From Bordetella parapertussis (GTDB lineage Bacteria; Pseudomonadota; Gammaproteobacteria; Burkholderiales; Burkholderiaceae_A): a stretch of 13,763 nucleotides of DNA. Location: assembly GCA_945862305.1 (NCBI GenBank), contig CAMAXF010000017.1, positions 1 to 13,763 on the forward strand, given 5' to 3'. Under the pieces are notes generated by a model. The model searched no databases, was not told where the DNA came from, and saw nothing but the letters and a program-made list of their open reading frames with translations. Position numbers and translations under genes: made by a program. Below, piece after piece: positions 1 through 6,640 of this stretch (positions are counted from its first letter, which is position 1; the number at the start of each line of letters is the position of its first letter).

Positions 1-149
1 AGAACATCACGGGGCTGATTGGCCTTGTTCTGTTGGCCGCATTCCTCACGCCTTACATCCTGAAGCTGCCGCAGATCGACATCACGCTCATTCTGCTGCT
101 CGGGCTGGCTTTGGCCGCCTACGATTTCTTCACCTCCAAAGACAGCTGA
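1..149 (+). CDS. 3' end of an unidentified membrane protein (partial)
   Basis: The reading frame is open from the left window edge (first full codon at base 3) to TGA at 147-149, giving the last 48 residues. Visible are two hydrophobic segments (about residues 4-20 and 29-42 of the fragment), separated by a short loop with Lys, Pro and Asp. A charged tail follows, ending in S-K-D-S. This looks like the last helical hairpin of an integral inner-membrane protein. I do not recognise the family and the N-terminal part lies outside the window. The next gene lies on the opposite strand and converges with it, so this is the end of its transcription unit. GC-rich hairpins follow the stop codon. Confidence 0.6.
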   Translation, partial: NITGLIGLVLLAAFLTPYILKLPQIDITLILLLGLALAAYDFFTSKDS

Positions 150-190
150 TGCGGCGTCTGCCGCACCAAGCCCCTCCGCGCACGGCGCGG
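150..190. terminator. tandem GC-rich hairpins between convergent genes
   Basis: Two perfect inverted repeats lie in the 60-bp gap between the plus-strand stop at 149 and the minus-strand stop at 210. One is TGCGGC/GCCGCA with a 4-nt loop at 150-165. The other is CCGCGC/GCGCGG with a 3-nt loop at 176-190. Only a short T-containing run (TGTTCT) follows, so they are not textbook intrinsic terminators. Their position between convergent genes still suits a bidirectional transcription stop. Confidence 0.35.
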
Positions 191-209
191 TGTTCTGCGC
201 GCGGGGCCA

Positions 210-722
210 TCACTCCTGCTTCGGTGCTGGCGGTGGCGGTGAGGTGAACAGGTTGTTGATCACCCCGGCGTCTTCGCGGGCCAGTTCCTCCACCTTTGAA
301 TCGATCACACCCGCCAGCTTGGCGGAGTCTGCGGCGCCCATCCACTGATTCCGGTTGTTCCGAATCAGAATCCAGCGGTCCAGCGTGCACTTGGGGCCCT
401 CCTGGGCCAGCCACGCGAGTGCCCTGGCGTTGCGCTCGCCCTCGGGTGCGTCTGTCACGGCGGCCCGAAAGCCACTGACGGCGCAGTTGGTGGGCGGGGG
501 AGGCGGGGCTTCCTCTTCGCCAGGCAGCTGTGCTCGGCCAGGCGTTGGCCATGCGAGCAGGGTCAGGGCCACCAGCGTCAGCGGGGCCAGCACGGTTGCC
601 GCGGCCGCCGCGACCGTCGGGGCCATCCAGGCCCGCCCACCAAAGGAGGATTGCTGCTCCGGCCCGGCTGCTGGGGGTAAAGTCGCCATGGTGTCGCCCG
701 ATTCCATTCCTATGCGTGTCAT
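210..722 (-). CDS. hypothetical exported or membrane-anchored protein
   Basis: Unrecognised protein of about 170 residues. From the chosen ATG at 722, a polar N-terminus of about 30 residues is followed by an Ala/Leu/Val-rich hydrophobic segment (about 34-53) ending in P-G-R-A-Q. This is either an uncleaved anchor or a signal peptide cut near A-Q. A Pro/Glu-rich stretch (E-E-E-A then six prolines), a globular part with two cysteines (after P-P-T-N and after E-G-P-K) that could form a disulfide, and a Pro-rich tail follow. The start at 722 has the best ribosome-binding site (TGAGGG about 8 nt upstream). ATG codons at 707 and 689 are alternatives and would lessen the overlap with the divergent gene. 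The function is unknown, and the lack of a recognised domain keeps confidence moderate. Confidence 0.5.
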   Translation of the reverse strand: MTRIGMESGDTMATLPPAAGPEQQSSFGGRAWMAPTVAAAAATVLAPLTLVALTLLAWPTPGRAQLPGEEEAPPPPPTNCAVSGFRAAVTDAPEGERNARALAWLAQEGPKCTLDRWILIRNNRNQWMGAADSAKLAGVIDSKVEELAREDAGVINNLFTSPPPPAPKQE

Positions 723-1194
723 CTCTTTCGCCCTCACTCGTTCCCGCCCCTGGGCATCTGCTGCTGCAAGCCGCCTTTGGTGGCCATCGCCCGCCTTCTT
801 GGTCTCATCGTTTGCTTCTGTCTGCCTTCTGCTGGCTTCGTCTTTCTTTGCTGCACCCAGTGCGCAGGCCAACTATTTGGTGGTGGCCTCTGGATTTAAT
901 CGGGTGGAGTACGTGGAACTTGATACGGCCCGCCGCACCCAGGTGGGCTACCTGATTGTCGTGGTGGAAGATTACTTCCACCCAGACCTTTTCGGACACC
1001 TCTCGCGCCTGCGACTGCAGGAAATCGACTGCCAGAAGGCCCGAATGCGGGTGCGCCTGGAGCGGCGCTACAGTGGCAAGCGGGGAACGGGACGTCCCAC
1101 GGCGGTCATACGGCAGCCCGAGGCGGGATGGACACCGCTGGCCCGCAAGGGGGAGGTCGGTCAGCTGCTGCGCAGCCAGTTCTGCACGGGCTAG
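712..1194 (+). CDS. secreted protein, possibly surface-adhesin-E-like
   Basis: 160-residue protein with a long signal peptide. A basic, Trp-containing N-region leads into a hydrophobic stretch (about residues 29-48) and a likely cleavage site P-S-A-Q-A before N-Y-L. The mature part has the layout of the small adhesin-E-like periplasmic proteins common in Betaproteobacteria. It has an early strand with V-E-Y-V-E-L-D, a central D-C-Q-K-A-R-M-R-V segment, then a Tyr, a Gly-rich turn, G-W-T-P-L and a terminal Cys near the end (F-C-T-G). The two cysteines probably form a disulfide. The family link rests on pattern only. ATG 712 has no clear ribosome-binding site. ATG 688, eight codons upstream, has GGGGGT before it and is the alternative. 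Its 5' end touches the divergent gene. Confidence 0.55.
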   Translation: MRVISFALTRSRPWASAAASRLWWPSPAFLVSSFASVCLLLASSFFAAPSAQANYLVVASGFNRVEYVELDTARRTQVGYLIVVVEDYFHPDLFGHLSRLRLQEIDCQKARMRVRLERRYSGKRGTGRPTAVIRQPEAGWTPLARKGEVGQLLRSQFCTG

Positions 1195-1199
1195 TGCAG

Positions 1200-1217
1200 C
1201 TGCGGTAACACCGCCAG
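1200..1217. terminator. weak hairpin between convergent genes
   Basis: An imperfect stem (CTG-bulged C-CGGT paired with ACCG-CCAG around a 3-nt AAC loop) lies in the 36-bp gap between the convergent stops at 1194 and 1231. There is no T-tract, so the call rests on position and pairing only. Confidence 0.2.
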
Positions 1218-1230
1218 GCCGGAGCCGAAT

Positions 1231-1605
1231 CTAGCGCTTGCGGCCCTCGGCCTTGCAGGTGAGGGCGCCCAAAATGGACGCGCCCTGATGCAGTTCAATG
1301 GCGTCGTACTCCACATCGCCCTCAATCACGCCACCCGTGCGCAGCTCCACCAGCTTGGCCCGCACGTTGCCGTGCACGGTGCCGGAGATTTGGATGCTGT
1401 GGCAGCGAATGTCGCCCTGGATGTCGCCGTCTCGGCCGATGACCAGCGTGACCTCGTTCTTCTCGCCGGGTGCCAATAGGTTCCCAAAGAATTTGCCATC
1501 GATTCGTGCGTTGGCGCCCAGTTCGAGGTCGCCCTTGAAGCGGGTGGTGCCGTCGATGATGGTGGGGTAGGCCTTGTTCGAGAAGTTGTCTTTTTGAGAT
1601 GACAT
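1231..1605 (-). CDS. bactofilin family cytoskeletal protein
   Basis: 124-residue protein, the usual size of a small bactofilin. After a disordered N-terminus of about 17 residues, a right-handed beta-helix of short repeats covers residues 18-118. The Gly-spaced pattern is clear: F-K-G-D-L, I-D-G-K-F-F-G-N, V-I-G-R-D-G-D-I-Q-G-D-I, I-S-G-T-V-H-G-N-V, G-V-I-E-G-D-V. A basic tail (R-K-R) ends it. Bactofilins polymerise without nucleotide into filaments and often localise peptidoglycan enzymes, for example PbpC in Caulobacter and the CcmA helical-shape machinery in Helicobacter. It lies 98 bp downstream of the kinase gene on the same strand and may be co-transcribed or use its own promoter. ATG 1605 is the only good start, though no strong ribosome-binding site precedes it. 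The context suggests it positions the wall-synthesis proteins encoded nearby (inference). Confidence 0.9.
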   Translation of the reverse strand: MSSQKDNFSNKAYPTIIDGTTRFKGDLELGANARIDGKFFGNLLAPGEKNEVTLVIGRDGDIQGDIRCHSIQISGTVHGNVRAKLVELRTGGVIEGDVEYDAIELHQGASILGALTCKAEGRKR

Positions 1606-1641
1606 GACGGGTACACTGGAAAATTAAACAATCGGTGACGG

Positions 1642-1670
1642 AGTATTCCTCGAGTTTAGATTCGGAGCAA
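1642..1670 (-). promoter_or_regulatory. candidate promoter for the bactofilin gene
   Basis: Read on the minus strand, TTGCTC (1670-1665) and AATACT (1647-1642) are separated by 17 bp. They match the sigma-70 consensus at 3 of 6 and 4 of 6 positions, in the AT-richer 98-bp gap upstream of the bactofilin ATG. It is weak, but it is the only such pair I see there. Confidence 0.25.
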
Positions 1671-1703
1671 GCACTCTCGTCTTGAGCCCCATAAAACCGT
1701 CTT

Positions 1704-2969
1704 TCACCGCATGGGTGACCGCCGCCAGCGCATGACAATGCCCACCACCCCCAGGCTGCCAGGCAGCAGGGTGAGGCCCGCCCAAAGGGGGCCCACCTGC
1801 GGCCAGAGGTCTCGGGCGAGCATGAACTGGAGGGCTGCGAGCACCAGCATGCAGACGCGCTGCAGGTTGAGCCCGCCCGTCTGGGCCAGGCTGGCCAGCA
1901 GCAGCATGAGCACGGGAATGGTGGCCAGGGCACTGTAGAAGGCCATGTCACCGAGCCTGGCTACCTGGCTGATGTAGACCTGGTCGGTGATGATGAAACC
2001 CGCAACCGGCAGGGCGGCCAGCAGGGCGCGCGCCTGCCAGGAAAAGCCATCGGGCTCGGCGGAAGGGGGCCATGCCCCGGCCGTCGGCTCCACCGCGGGG
2101 GCCGCTGCTGGTCGACCCGCATCATTCATCGGCCCCGAGGTGGCTGCTCGGGATGCAGCGGGGGCATCGGCTGAGCTGCGTTCCGCCGTGCCCTTGCCGC
2201 CCGTGTGCACGGCCGTGGGCATGGGGGTGGCATCCTGGGTGCCCAGTGCTCGGATGGCCGCGGCAATCTGCTTTTGGGCCTCAGCCTGGGTCTGGCAGGC
2301 GCGCAGCACCTGAGCCCATGGGGCCAGCCGGCTGCGGTGGGCAGAGGTGAGGGTGGCCCCGACCTCGTCGAGCAGGCCAGCCAGCCCATAGGCCAGCAGC
2401 GCATGCTGGTGGTTCAGGCTGTTGGCGGCAATGCTGCTGGGCCAGTGGCCCGCGTACCGATCCCATGGAATGTCGAAGTGGTCCACGAAGTTCTCGGGTA
2501 CGGGCAGGCCCACGGCCTCAAAGAAGGCCCGCCAGTCGGCCTCGATGGCGCGTGCAAGCTCGGGGTGATGAATGCTGGGGTTCACGCGCAGCCACAACGG
2601 CTTTTGCAGCGGAAAGCGGGCGCACAGGGCGGCCGAGAAATCGATCACCTGGGCCTGGCGACTGTTCGGTGATTCGAGGAGCACGTTGCGGGCAGCCACA
2701 TCCAGGTGAAAGACCCCAAGCCGGGCCACGCGGTCAAAGGCGGCCAGGGCAGGCGAGAGCATTTGCACCACTTCGTCGTCTGGCCGCTCATGCATCCACT
2801 CGGCCAGGCTCTGGCCGCGATGCTCCATCTCAATGGTCAGGGCCCGGTGGTCGGTGGCGAGCACCTTCGGCACGGGCGCCCCGCGCTGGGCGAGATCGTT
2901 GAGCAGCGAGAGCTCGCGCGAGAGGTTGTGGTCGTCTTCGAACTGCTTGGTGAAGGCATCGAGCTTCAT
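1704..2969 (-). CDS. membrane-anchored protein kinase-like protein, truncated N-lobe
   Basis: 421 residues. The N-terminal part (1-200) is a eukaryotic-like/RIO/Kdo-kinase-like fold. It has an R-E-L helix (E19 likely the alpha-C Glu), a hinge region (E47 to W58), a catalytic loop H88-L-D90 with N95, and a metal-binding motif I-D110-F-S in place of DFG. The usual glycine-rich loop and first strands are absent, and only K2 or K8 could act as the beta-3 lysine. A low-complexity Ala/Pro linker (about 245-305) leads to four probable membrane helices (about 311-330, 342-363, 370-386, 392-413) and a basic cytoplasmic tail. The ATG overlaps the upstream phosphatase stop as ATGA, which fixes the start and implies translational coupling. 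It probably phosphorylates, or as a pseudokinase regulates, proteins of the adjacent wall-synthesis module. The kinase fold is fairly sure; catalytic activity is not. Confidence 0.75.
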   Translation of the reverse strand: MKLDAFTKQFEDDHNLSRELSLLNDLAQRGAPVPKVLATDHRALTIEMEHRGQSLAEWMHERPDDEVVQMLSPALAAFDRVARLGVFHLDVAARNVLLESPNSRQAQVIDFSAALCARFPLQKPLWLRVNPSIHHPELARAIEADWRAFFEAVGLPVPENFVDHFDIPWDRYAGHWPSSIAANSLNHQHALLAYGLAGLLDEVGATLTSAHRSRLAPWAQVLRACQTQAEAQKQIAAAIRALGTQDATPMPTAVHTGGKGTAERSSADAPAASRAATSGPMNDAGRPAAAPAVEPTAGAWPPSAEPDGFSWQARALLAALPVAGFIITDQVYISQVARLGDMAFYSALATIPVLMLLLASLAQTGGLNLQRVCMLVLAALQFMLARDLWPQVGPLWAGLTLLPGSLGVVGIVMRWRRSPMR

Positions 2970-3649
2970 GGCTGTTGCACCCAGGCCATGAGCACCGAGA
3001 CATCGTCGTGGCTGCCCCTGGACACCGCCAGTGTGGCCAAGGTCTCGGCGCAGAACTGCAGGTCGTGGTCGCTGGGGGTCTGCGAGCCAATGGGCAGCAA
3101 GACCTCGCGAAGGTCGGCCGTGGACAAATACGCACCCGCCCCATCGCTCATCAGGAAGGCCGCCCAGCAAGTGACCTCGGCACTCGTCTGTCGCTCGAAC
3201 GAGTGTGGGCTTATGGGCACATTGGCCCCAATGAGCTGGGTGGGGTGACCCTCCTCATCCACATGTCGAGCCAGTTGATGCTCGGAGGCCCATTGGCCCT
3301 GGCGGTGGGCAAAAAGCTCGGCAAAACTGTCGCCCACGCTGGTGATGCAAAGGCCTTGGTCGTCCGCTGCGAAGGTGAGCAGGGTGCAGCCGGATTCTGG
3401 CCACTGGGCATCGAATTCCTGGCTCATGGCATCAAGCAGTTGGCCTGAGAGCGGTGTGCCCGCCTCGAGTGCCTCCAGCACCCGTTGGCTAGCCGCGTGG
3501 GCCACAGCACCACCGTGTGGCGTGCCGTTGGCGCCATCGCAGAGCACGGCCAGTGGCAGGCTCGGGTGGCGGGTGGCCGCATCGAAGGCGAGCCGATCAG
3601 GCGCGCCCAGGTTGAGCGCCATGCCACATCGAAACATCAACGACGCCAC
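2966..3649 (-). CDS. PP2C-family serine/threonine phosphatase
   Basis: 227 residues, a compact PP2C domain alone with no membrane segment. The family motifs appear in order: C-D38-G (metal ligand), S-G-C-T (86-89), V-G-D-S (105-108), M-S-D-G (167-170) and H-D-D-V-S (214-218, the final metal-binding Asp). The metal-binding aspartates look intact, so a cytoplasmic Mn/Mg-dependent phosphatase is likely. It would reverse the phosphorylation made by the kinase encoded just downstream, with which it overlaps by 4 bp. The longest frame begins with GTG 3649, 16 bp after the FHA gene stop. ATG 3637, preceded by GGTGG, is a reasonable alternative and removes four residues. The corresponding partner in the Mycobacterium locus is PstP, but PstP carries a membrane anchor and this protein does not. 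Confidence 0.88.
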   Translation of the reverse strand: MASLMFRCGMALNLGAPDRLAFDAATRHPSLPLAVLCDGANGTPHGGAVAHAASQRVLEALEAGTPLSGQLLDAMSQEFDAQWPESGCTLLTFAADDQGLCITSVGDSFAELFAHRQGQWASEHQLARHVDEEGHPTQLIGANVPISPHSFERQTSAEVTCWAAFLMSDGAGAYLSTADLREVLLPIGSQTPSDHDLQFCAETLATLAVSRGSHDDVSVLMAWVQQP

Positions 3650-3665
3650 CGGCAGTGCAATGGGT

Positions 3666-4724
3666 TCAAGGCTTGATGGCGCGGGGCCGGGGTGTGGCCT
3701 CGGTCACGCTTGAACCCTGGGCCCCGCGGCGGCGCATCTCCACGATTGGAAATTGCGCAGCCTGGGCCTTGTCGAAGTTCTGGGCGCGGTTCTCGCTGGT
3801 GGCCCCAAAGAGCAGTCGCATCTCGGCGTGCTTGGGCATGCTGTAGACCGTAGAGGGCCGCAGCAGCTGCCCGCCCGCCGACAAGCACGACAGACTCGCC
3901 GCATCGTGGATGAAGAAGTAGGTCTCATCGAGCACATTGAGCACCACCAGATGACGCCGCGAGACGTACTGGCCATGCAGGGTGACGAAGGAGAGGCCAC
4001 CGAGCTCGGCCTCGCTCGGACTCTCTCGGCCAATGAGGAAGGGCGTGGTCACCTCGAGCATGCGCTCGCCCTGGGCATCCCAGATGCGCAGCAGAAGGCT
4101 GTTGTCGGCGCTCGAGACCAGGTTGTTCAAGGGGGCGCCCGTGGTGCTGCCCGCGGGACTGCCAAAAACACTGGTAGTGGCTGCCGCTGCGGCCGCAGCC
4201 ACGCCCGATGGCGTGCTCTGGGCCACCGGCCCGCGCAGGCTCACCTGCACCTGAAAGTTCAGCCGTCGGCCTCGCAGGGAGACCTGATAGCGCTCATCCT
4301 GGCTGGGCTGCTCCAGGCTCTGGCTCAAGAACTGAACGGTGGGCTGGAAGTCTGGGGAGACCACGACCAGTGAGCCGCGCGCAGACCGGTACTGGGTCTC
4401 CATGAGCGAGCGGAAAAAGCGCAGCTTGAAGCCGGGATCAATCTCTTCATGCACCTGCAGAAAGCTCTCGAAGTTTTCCGAGGCGTCTTTGTCCAGGGGG
4501 ATGACCACGAGGGAGTCGATCACGAACTGGCTCTTGGCCAGAATGCTCTGAAGGTATTTCTTCTCGCGCTGCTCAAGCTCGGCGAGCACCGTCTGCGAGA
4601 TGAGCCCCTTGAGTTCCAGGCCGATGGCCTCGGCCCAATGGGTGGCCTGGTCCATGTCTTTGGGCGGCCCGCCCTCGGTCGAACGGGTGCTGTTGCGAAA
4701 GTGCGCAAGAAGGTCAGAGAGCAT
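3666..4724 (-). CDS. FHA-domain phosphopeptide-binding protein
   Basis: 352 residues, cytoplasmic, no membrane segments. It has three parts. An N-terminal alpha/beta region of about 165 residues has no family I recognise. An Ala/Ser/Thr/Gly linker (about 168-205) contains a run of seven alanines. The FHA domain spans about 208-308. Its strands carry the core motifs G232-R-E and V-S-R-R-H (254-258), the residues that hold phosphothreonine. The usual N-G-T/N-G turn is replaced by A-S-L-S-C-L-S-A-G-G (276-285), so pThr specificity may be altered. The N-terminal N-S-T-R-S-T stretch is a possible phosphosite. It is the first gene of the FHA-PP2C-kinase unit and starts 17 bp from the divergent SEDS gene. 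The layout (N-terminal domain, linker, C-terminal FHA) resembles mycobacterial FhaA, but I cannot show homology of the N-terminal part. Confidence 0.85.
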   Translation of the reverse strand: MLSDLLAHFRNSTRSTEGGPPKDMDQATHWAEAIGLELKGLISQTVLAELEQREKKYLQSILAKSQFVIDSLVVIPLDKDASENFESFLQVHEEIDPGFKLRFFRSLMETQYRSARGSLVVVSPDFQPTVQFLSQSLEQPSQDERYQVSLRGRRLNFQVQVSLRGPVAQSTPSGVAAAAAAATTSVFGSPAGSTTGAPLNNLVSSADNSLLLRIWDAQGERMLEVTTPFLIGRESPSEAELGGLSFVTLHGQYVSRRHLVVLNVLDETYFFIHDAASLSCLSAGGQLLRPSTVYSMPKHAEMRLLFGATSENRAQNFDKAQAAQFPIVEMRRRGAQGSSVTEATPRPRAIKP

Positions 4725-4741
4725 TCTGGCAATCTATACGA
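4725..4741. promoter_or_regulatory. 17-bp divergent spacer between FHA and SEDS genes
   Basis: Only 17 bp separate the two ATG codons, and neither has a visible Shine-Dalgarno sequence. On the minus strand TATAGA (4738-4733) could be a -10 element 8 nt before the FHA start, with a poor TTGGTT 19 bp upstream. On the plus strand TATACG (4735-4740) sits too close to its ATG. The promoters must lie partly inside the opposing reading frames, so the two operons probably share control. Confidence 0.3.
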
Positions 4742-6640
4742 ATGTCTGACTTAAGGAAACCAAGCCGCGGGCTGGCGGGCCTTCTTGCTGCCGCGCTGCT
4801 CGGGGGGTTCCTGTGGTCGATGCTCACCTTGGGCCTGCCGTCCGATCGTGTGCCGCGAGAGGCCCTCTGGCTGGCTTCTCGGGCTGCTGCCGTGAACCTC
4901 GATGTGCGTGGGCCGGCATCGACCAATGGCGAGGTCGTCTCATCCGCAGCATCCTTGTGTGAGGCCTATCTGGGCACTTCCATCGGCCAGGCCGACTGCG
5001 GCATGGGCAGGCTGCTTGCGCCCAATGCCAACGCAAAGACCAACCCAGAGGCCTTGAAGGTGGGGCTGCAGCGGGCCCAGCGTGGGCTTGCACGCTACGA
5101 GGCGCTGCGCGCGGCCGTGCTGCAAGTGTCTGCGGGGCATCTCTTGTCCCACTGGATGGTGGGCCTCGTGGATCAGCGCATCGAGCGCATTCGGGTTCGA
5201 ACCCAGGAGGCAAACCCTGGCTACATCGACCTCTTTCATGCCCTGCTGTTGGCCGAGGGCGTTCGTTACAACAGCCTCTCTGGTGAGTTCTCTTCCGTGC
5301 GGTGGGATCTGGCTCGCGTGATCGATGAGCCGGATCGGCTTGCTGCCCAGGCCAGTCGGCTCACGATGGCCATCAGCCTCATGCCCGGGGTGCTCGCGCT
5401 CTTGGGAGGCCTTGCGGGCTGGCTCGTCTGGCGGCGGCTGGGCTGGCCTGCATTCGCGGCGACCACGGGCCTGCTCTCGGTGGTCGCCCTGGGCCTGCTG
5501 GTCATGGCCGATGCAGGCCTTCGGTTTGGCGAGGGGGCCTTGGGCTTTGCCTTGAACCCGTTCACGTATGCCTTGCCTCGACAGTTGATGGTGGTGGTCG
5601 GCGCCTTGGCCTGCTTCATGGCCTGCCTTCTTGCGGCACGGCCCATCTCGCAGGCCTTGGAGTGGCTCTCGGGTCGACTGGGTCTGGCCGCCCTCTTGGG
5701 CGCGGCGATCGTGCCACTCTTTTATGCGGCCATCAGCCCGGCGGCGGGCTCGGAATCTCTGAAGATCTGGGTCTGCGGATTGGCGGGCCTGGTGGTGGTT
5801 CGTTATGCGCGGCAGGCCTACCTCGCGCGTGAGGTGCTCGAGGGCTTCATGAGCGTGGGTGGGCTGGTGCGCGCCCTGTTTGGGGCTGCTGCATCACCCA
5901 GCGCAGCCCGCGACATTCATCGCCACTTTCTTCGCGCCTTCGGTGGCGTGTTTCTGTTGGCCCTGTTGGTGGTGGGTGCAGCCGCGGTGGCCTTCAAGGA
6001 TTTTGGGGGCGCATTGATCAGTGCCGCGGTCTTCCTGGCACTCATCTTCATCATTTTTGGCTGGCGCTTTCTGGCGCTGGCCATGGGCCTGGGGGTGGTC
6101 CTGTCGGCCGCGGCCATGCTCACCGAACGTGTCATGGGCCGACTCCTCCTCATGCTCGAGCCCATGCAGGCCGCGGTGAGTGATTTCGCACGGCTGATCA
6201 AATTCGCCGAAGGTGGTCAGCCCAGTGGATACGGCCTGGGCCAGATTCAGTGGTGCAGCCACGAGGGGGCCTGCCTGCCACTGCAGTCGCTGAGCGATTA
6301 CCTGCCCACCATCTTGTTGGGGCTCTTTGGAGATGGGACCGCATTGCTCTTGCTGGCCCTGGTGCTCATCGTCTATGGCCTGCTGCTGGTGGTGGCCGTG
6401 CGCGGGCTGGCCATGGGCCTGCGTCAGAGTCGAGCCCTCTATGCCATTGGGTTCTTCCTGCTCATCGCCACGGCCATTCAGACGCTGGTCACCGGCCTGG
6501 GCAACCTTCGCCTGATTCCGCTCACAGGCCTTGGGCTGCCCCTCATGAGCCTTGGGCTCTCATCGTTCCTGTCGGTGGCCATTGGATTGGGCCTGCTGGC
6601 CGGGGCCAGCGCACAGTCTTCGAAGGAGCGCCGGCCATGA
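4742..6640 (+). CDS. SEDS family (RodA/FtsW/SpoVE-like) peptidoglycan glycosyltransferase, enlarged
   Basis: 632 residues, against about 370-530 for most SEDS proteins. TM1 (about 11-31) is followed by an extracytoplasmic domain of about 175 residues (32-207, with C73 and C86). The remaining membrane helices run from about 208 to 620. SEDS signatures lie in the C-terminal half: F-K-D420-F-G-G (the catalytic Asp position, Q-P-D-x-G in RodA/FtsW), G-Y-G-L-G (496-500), D519-Y before a helix, L-T-G-L-G-L-P (594-600) and S-L-G-L-S-S (603-608, normally S-Y-G-G-S-S). The usual G-E-E-L-G element appears as L-G-L-F-G (526-530), without the glutamates. The periplasmic loop has C505 and C511. The family polymerises lipid II glycan strands with a partner PBP, here encoded next with an ATGA overlap. 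I take it as a divergent, probably accessory SEDS enzyme. Confidence 0.85.
   Translation: MSDLRKPSRGLAGLLAAALLGGFLWSMLTLGLPSDRVPREALWLASRAAAVNLDVRGPASTNGEVVSSAASLCEAYLGTSIGQADCGMGRLLAPNANAKTNPEALKVGLQRAQRGLARYEALRAAVLQVSAGHLLSHWMVGLVDQRIERIRVRTQEANPGYIDLFHALLLAEGVRYNSLSGEFSSVRWDLARVIDEPDRLAAQASRLTMAISLMPGVLALLGGLAGWLVWRRLGWPAFAATTGLLSVVALGLLVMADAGLRFGEGALGFALNPFTYALPRQLMVVVGALACFMACLLAARPISQALEWLSGRLGLAALLGAAIVPLFYAAISPAAGSESLKIWVCGLAGLVVVRYARQAYLAREVLEGFMSVGGLVRALFGAAASPSAARDIHRHFLRAFGGVFLLALLVVGAAAVAFKDFGGALISAAVFLALIFIIFGWRFLALAMGLGVVLSAAAMLTERVMGRLLLMLEPMQAAVSDFARLIKFAEGGQPSGYGLGQIQWCSHEGACLPLQSLSDYLPTILLGLFGDGTALLLLALVLIVYGLLLVVAVRGLAMGLRQSRALYAIGFFLLIATAIQTLVTGLGNLRLIPLTGLGLPLMSLGLSSFLSVAIGLGLLAGASAQSSKERRP

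Noticed and set aside
130..552. Minus-strand frame overlapping the exported hypothetical gene at 210-722
   Set aside because: Its translation is Arg-rich and signal-less, whereas the competing frame has a signal or anchor segment and a ribosome-binding site.
2970..3170. N-terminal extension of the kinase frame upstream of 2969
   Set aside because: This is the antisense-frame shadow of the PP2C C-terminus, whose motifs are clear. The extra residues look nothing like a kinase N-lobe.
1704..4724. FHA-PP2C-kinase trio as the threonine-phosphorylation arm of a type VI secretion system
   Set aside because: T6SS clusters also carry PpkA, PppA and Fha proteins, but no Tss/Hcp/VgrG gene is visible on either side, and the divergent neighbours are wall-synthesis genes.
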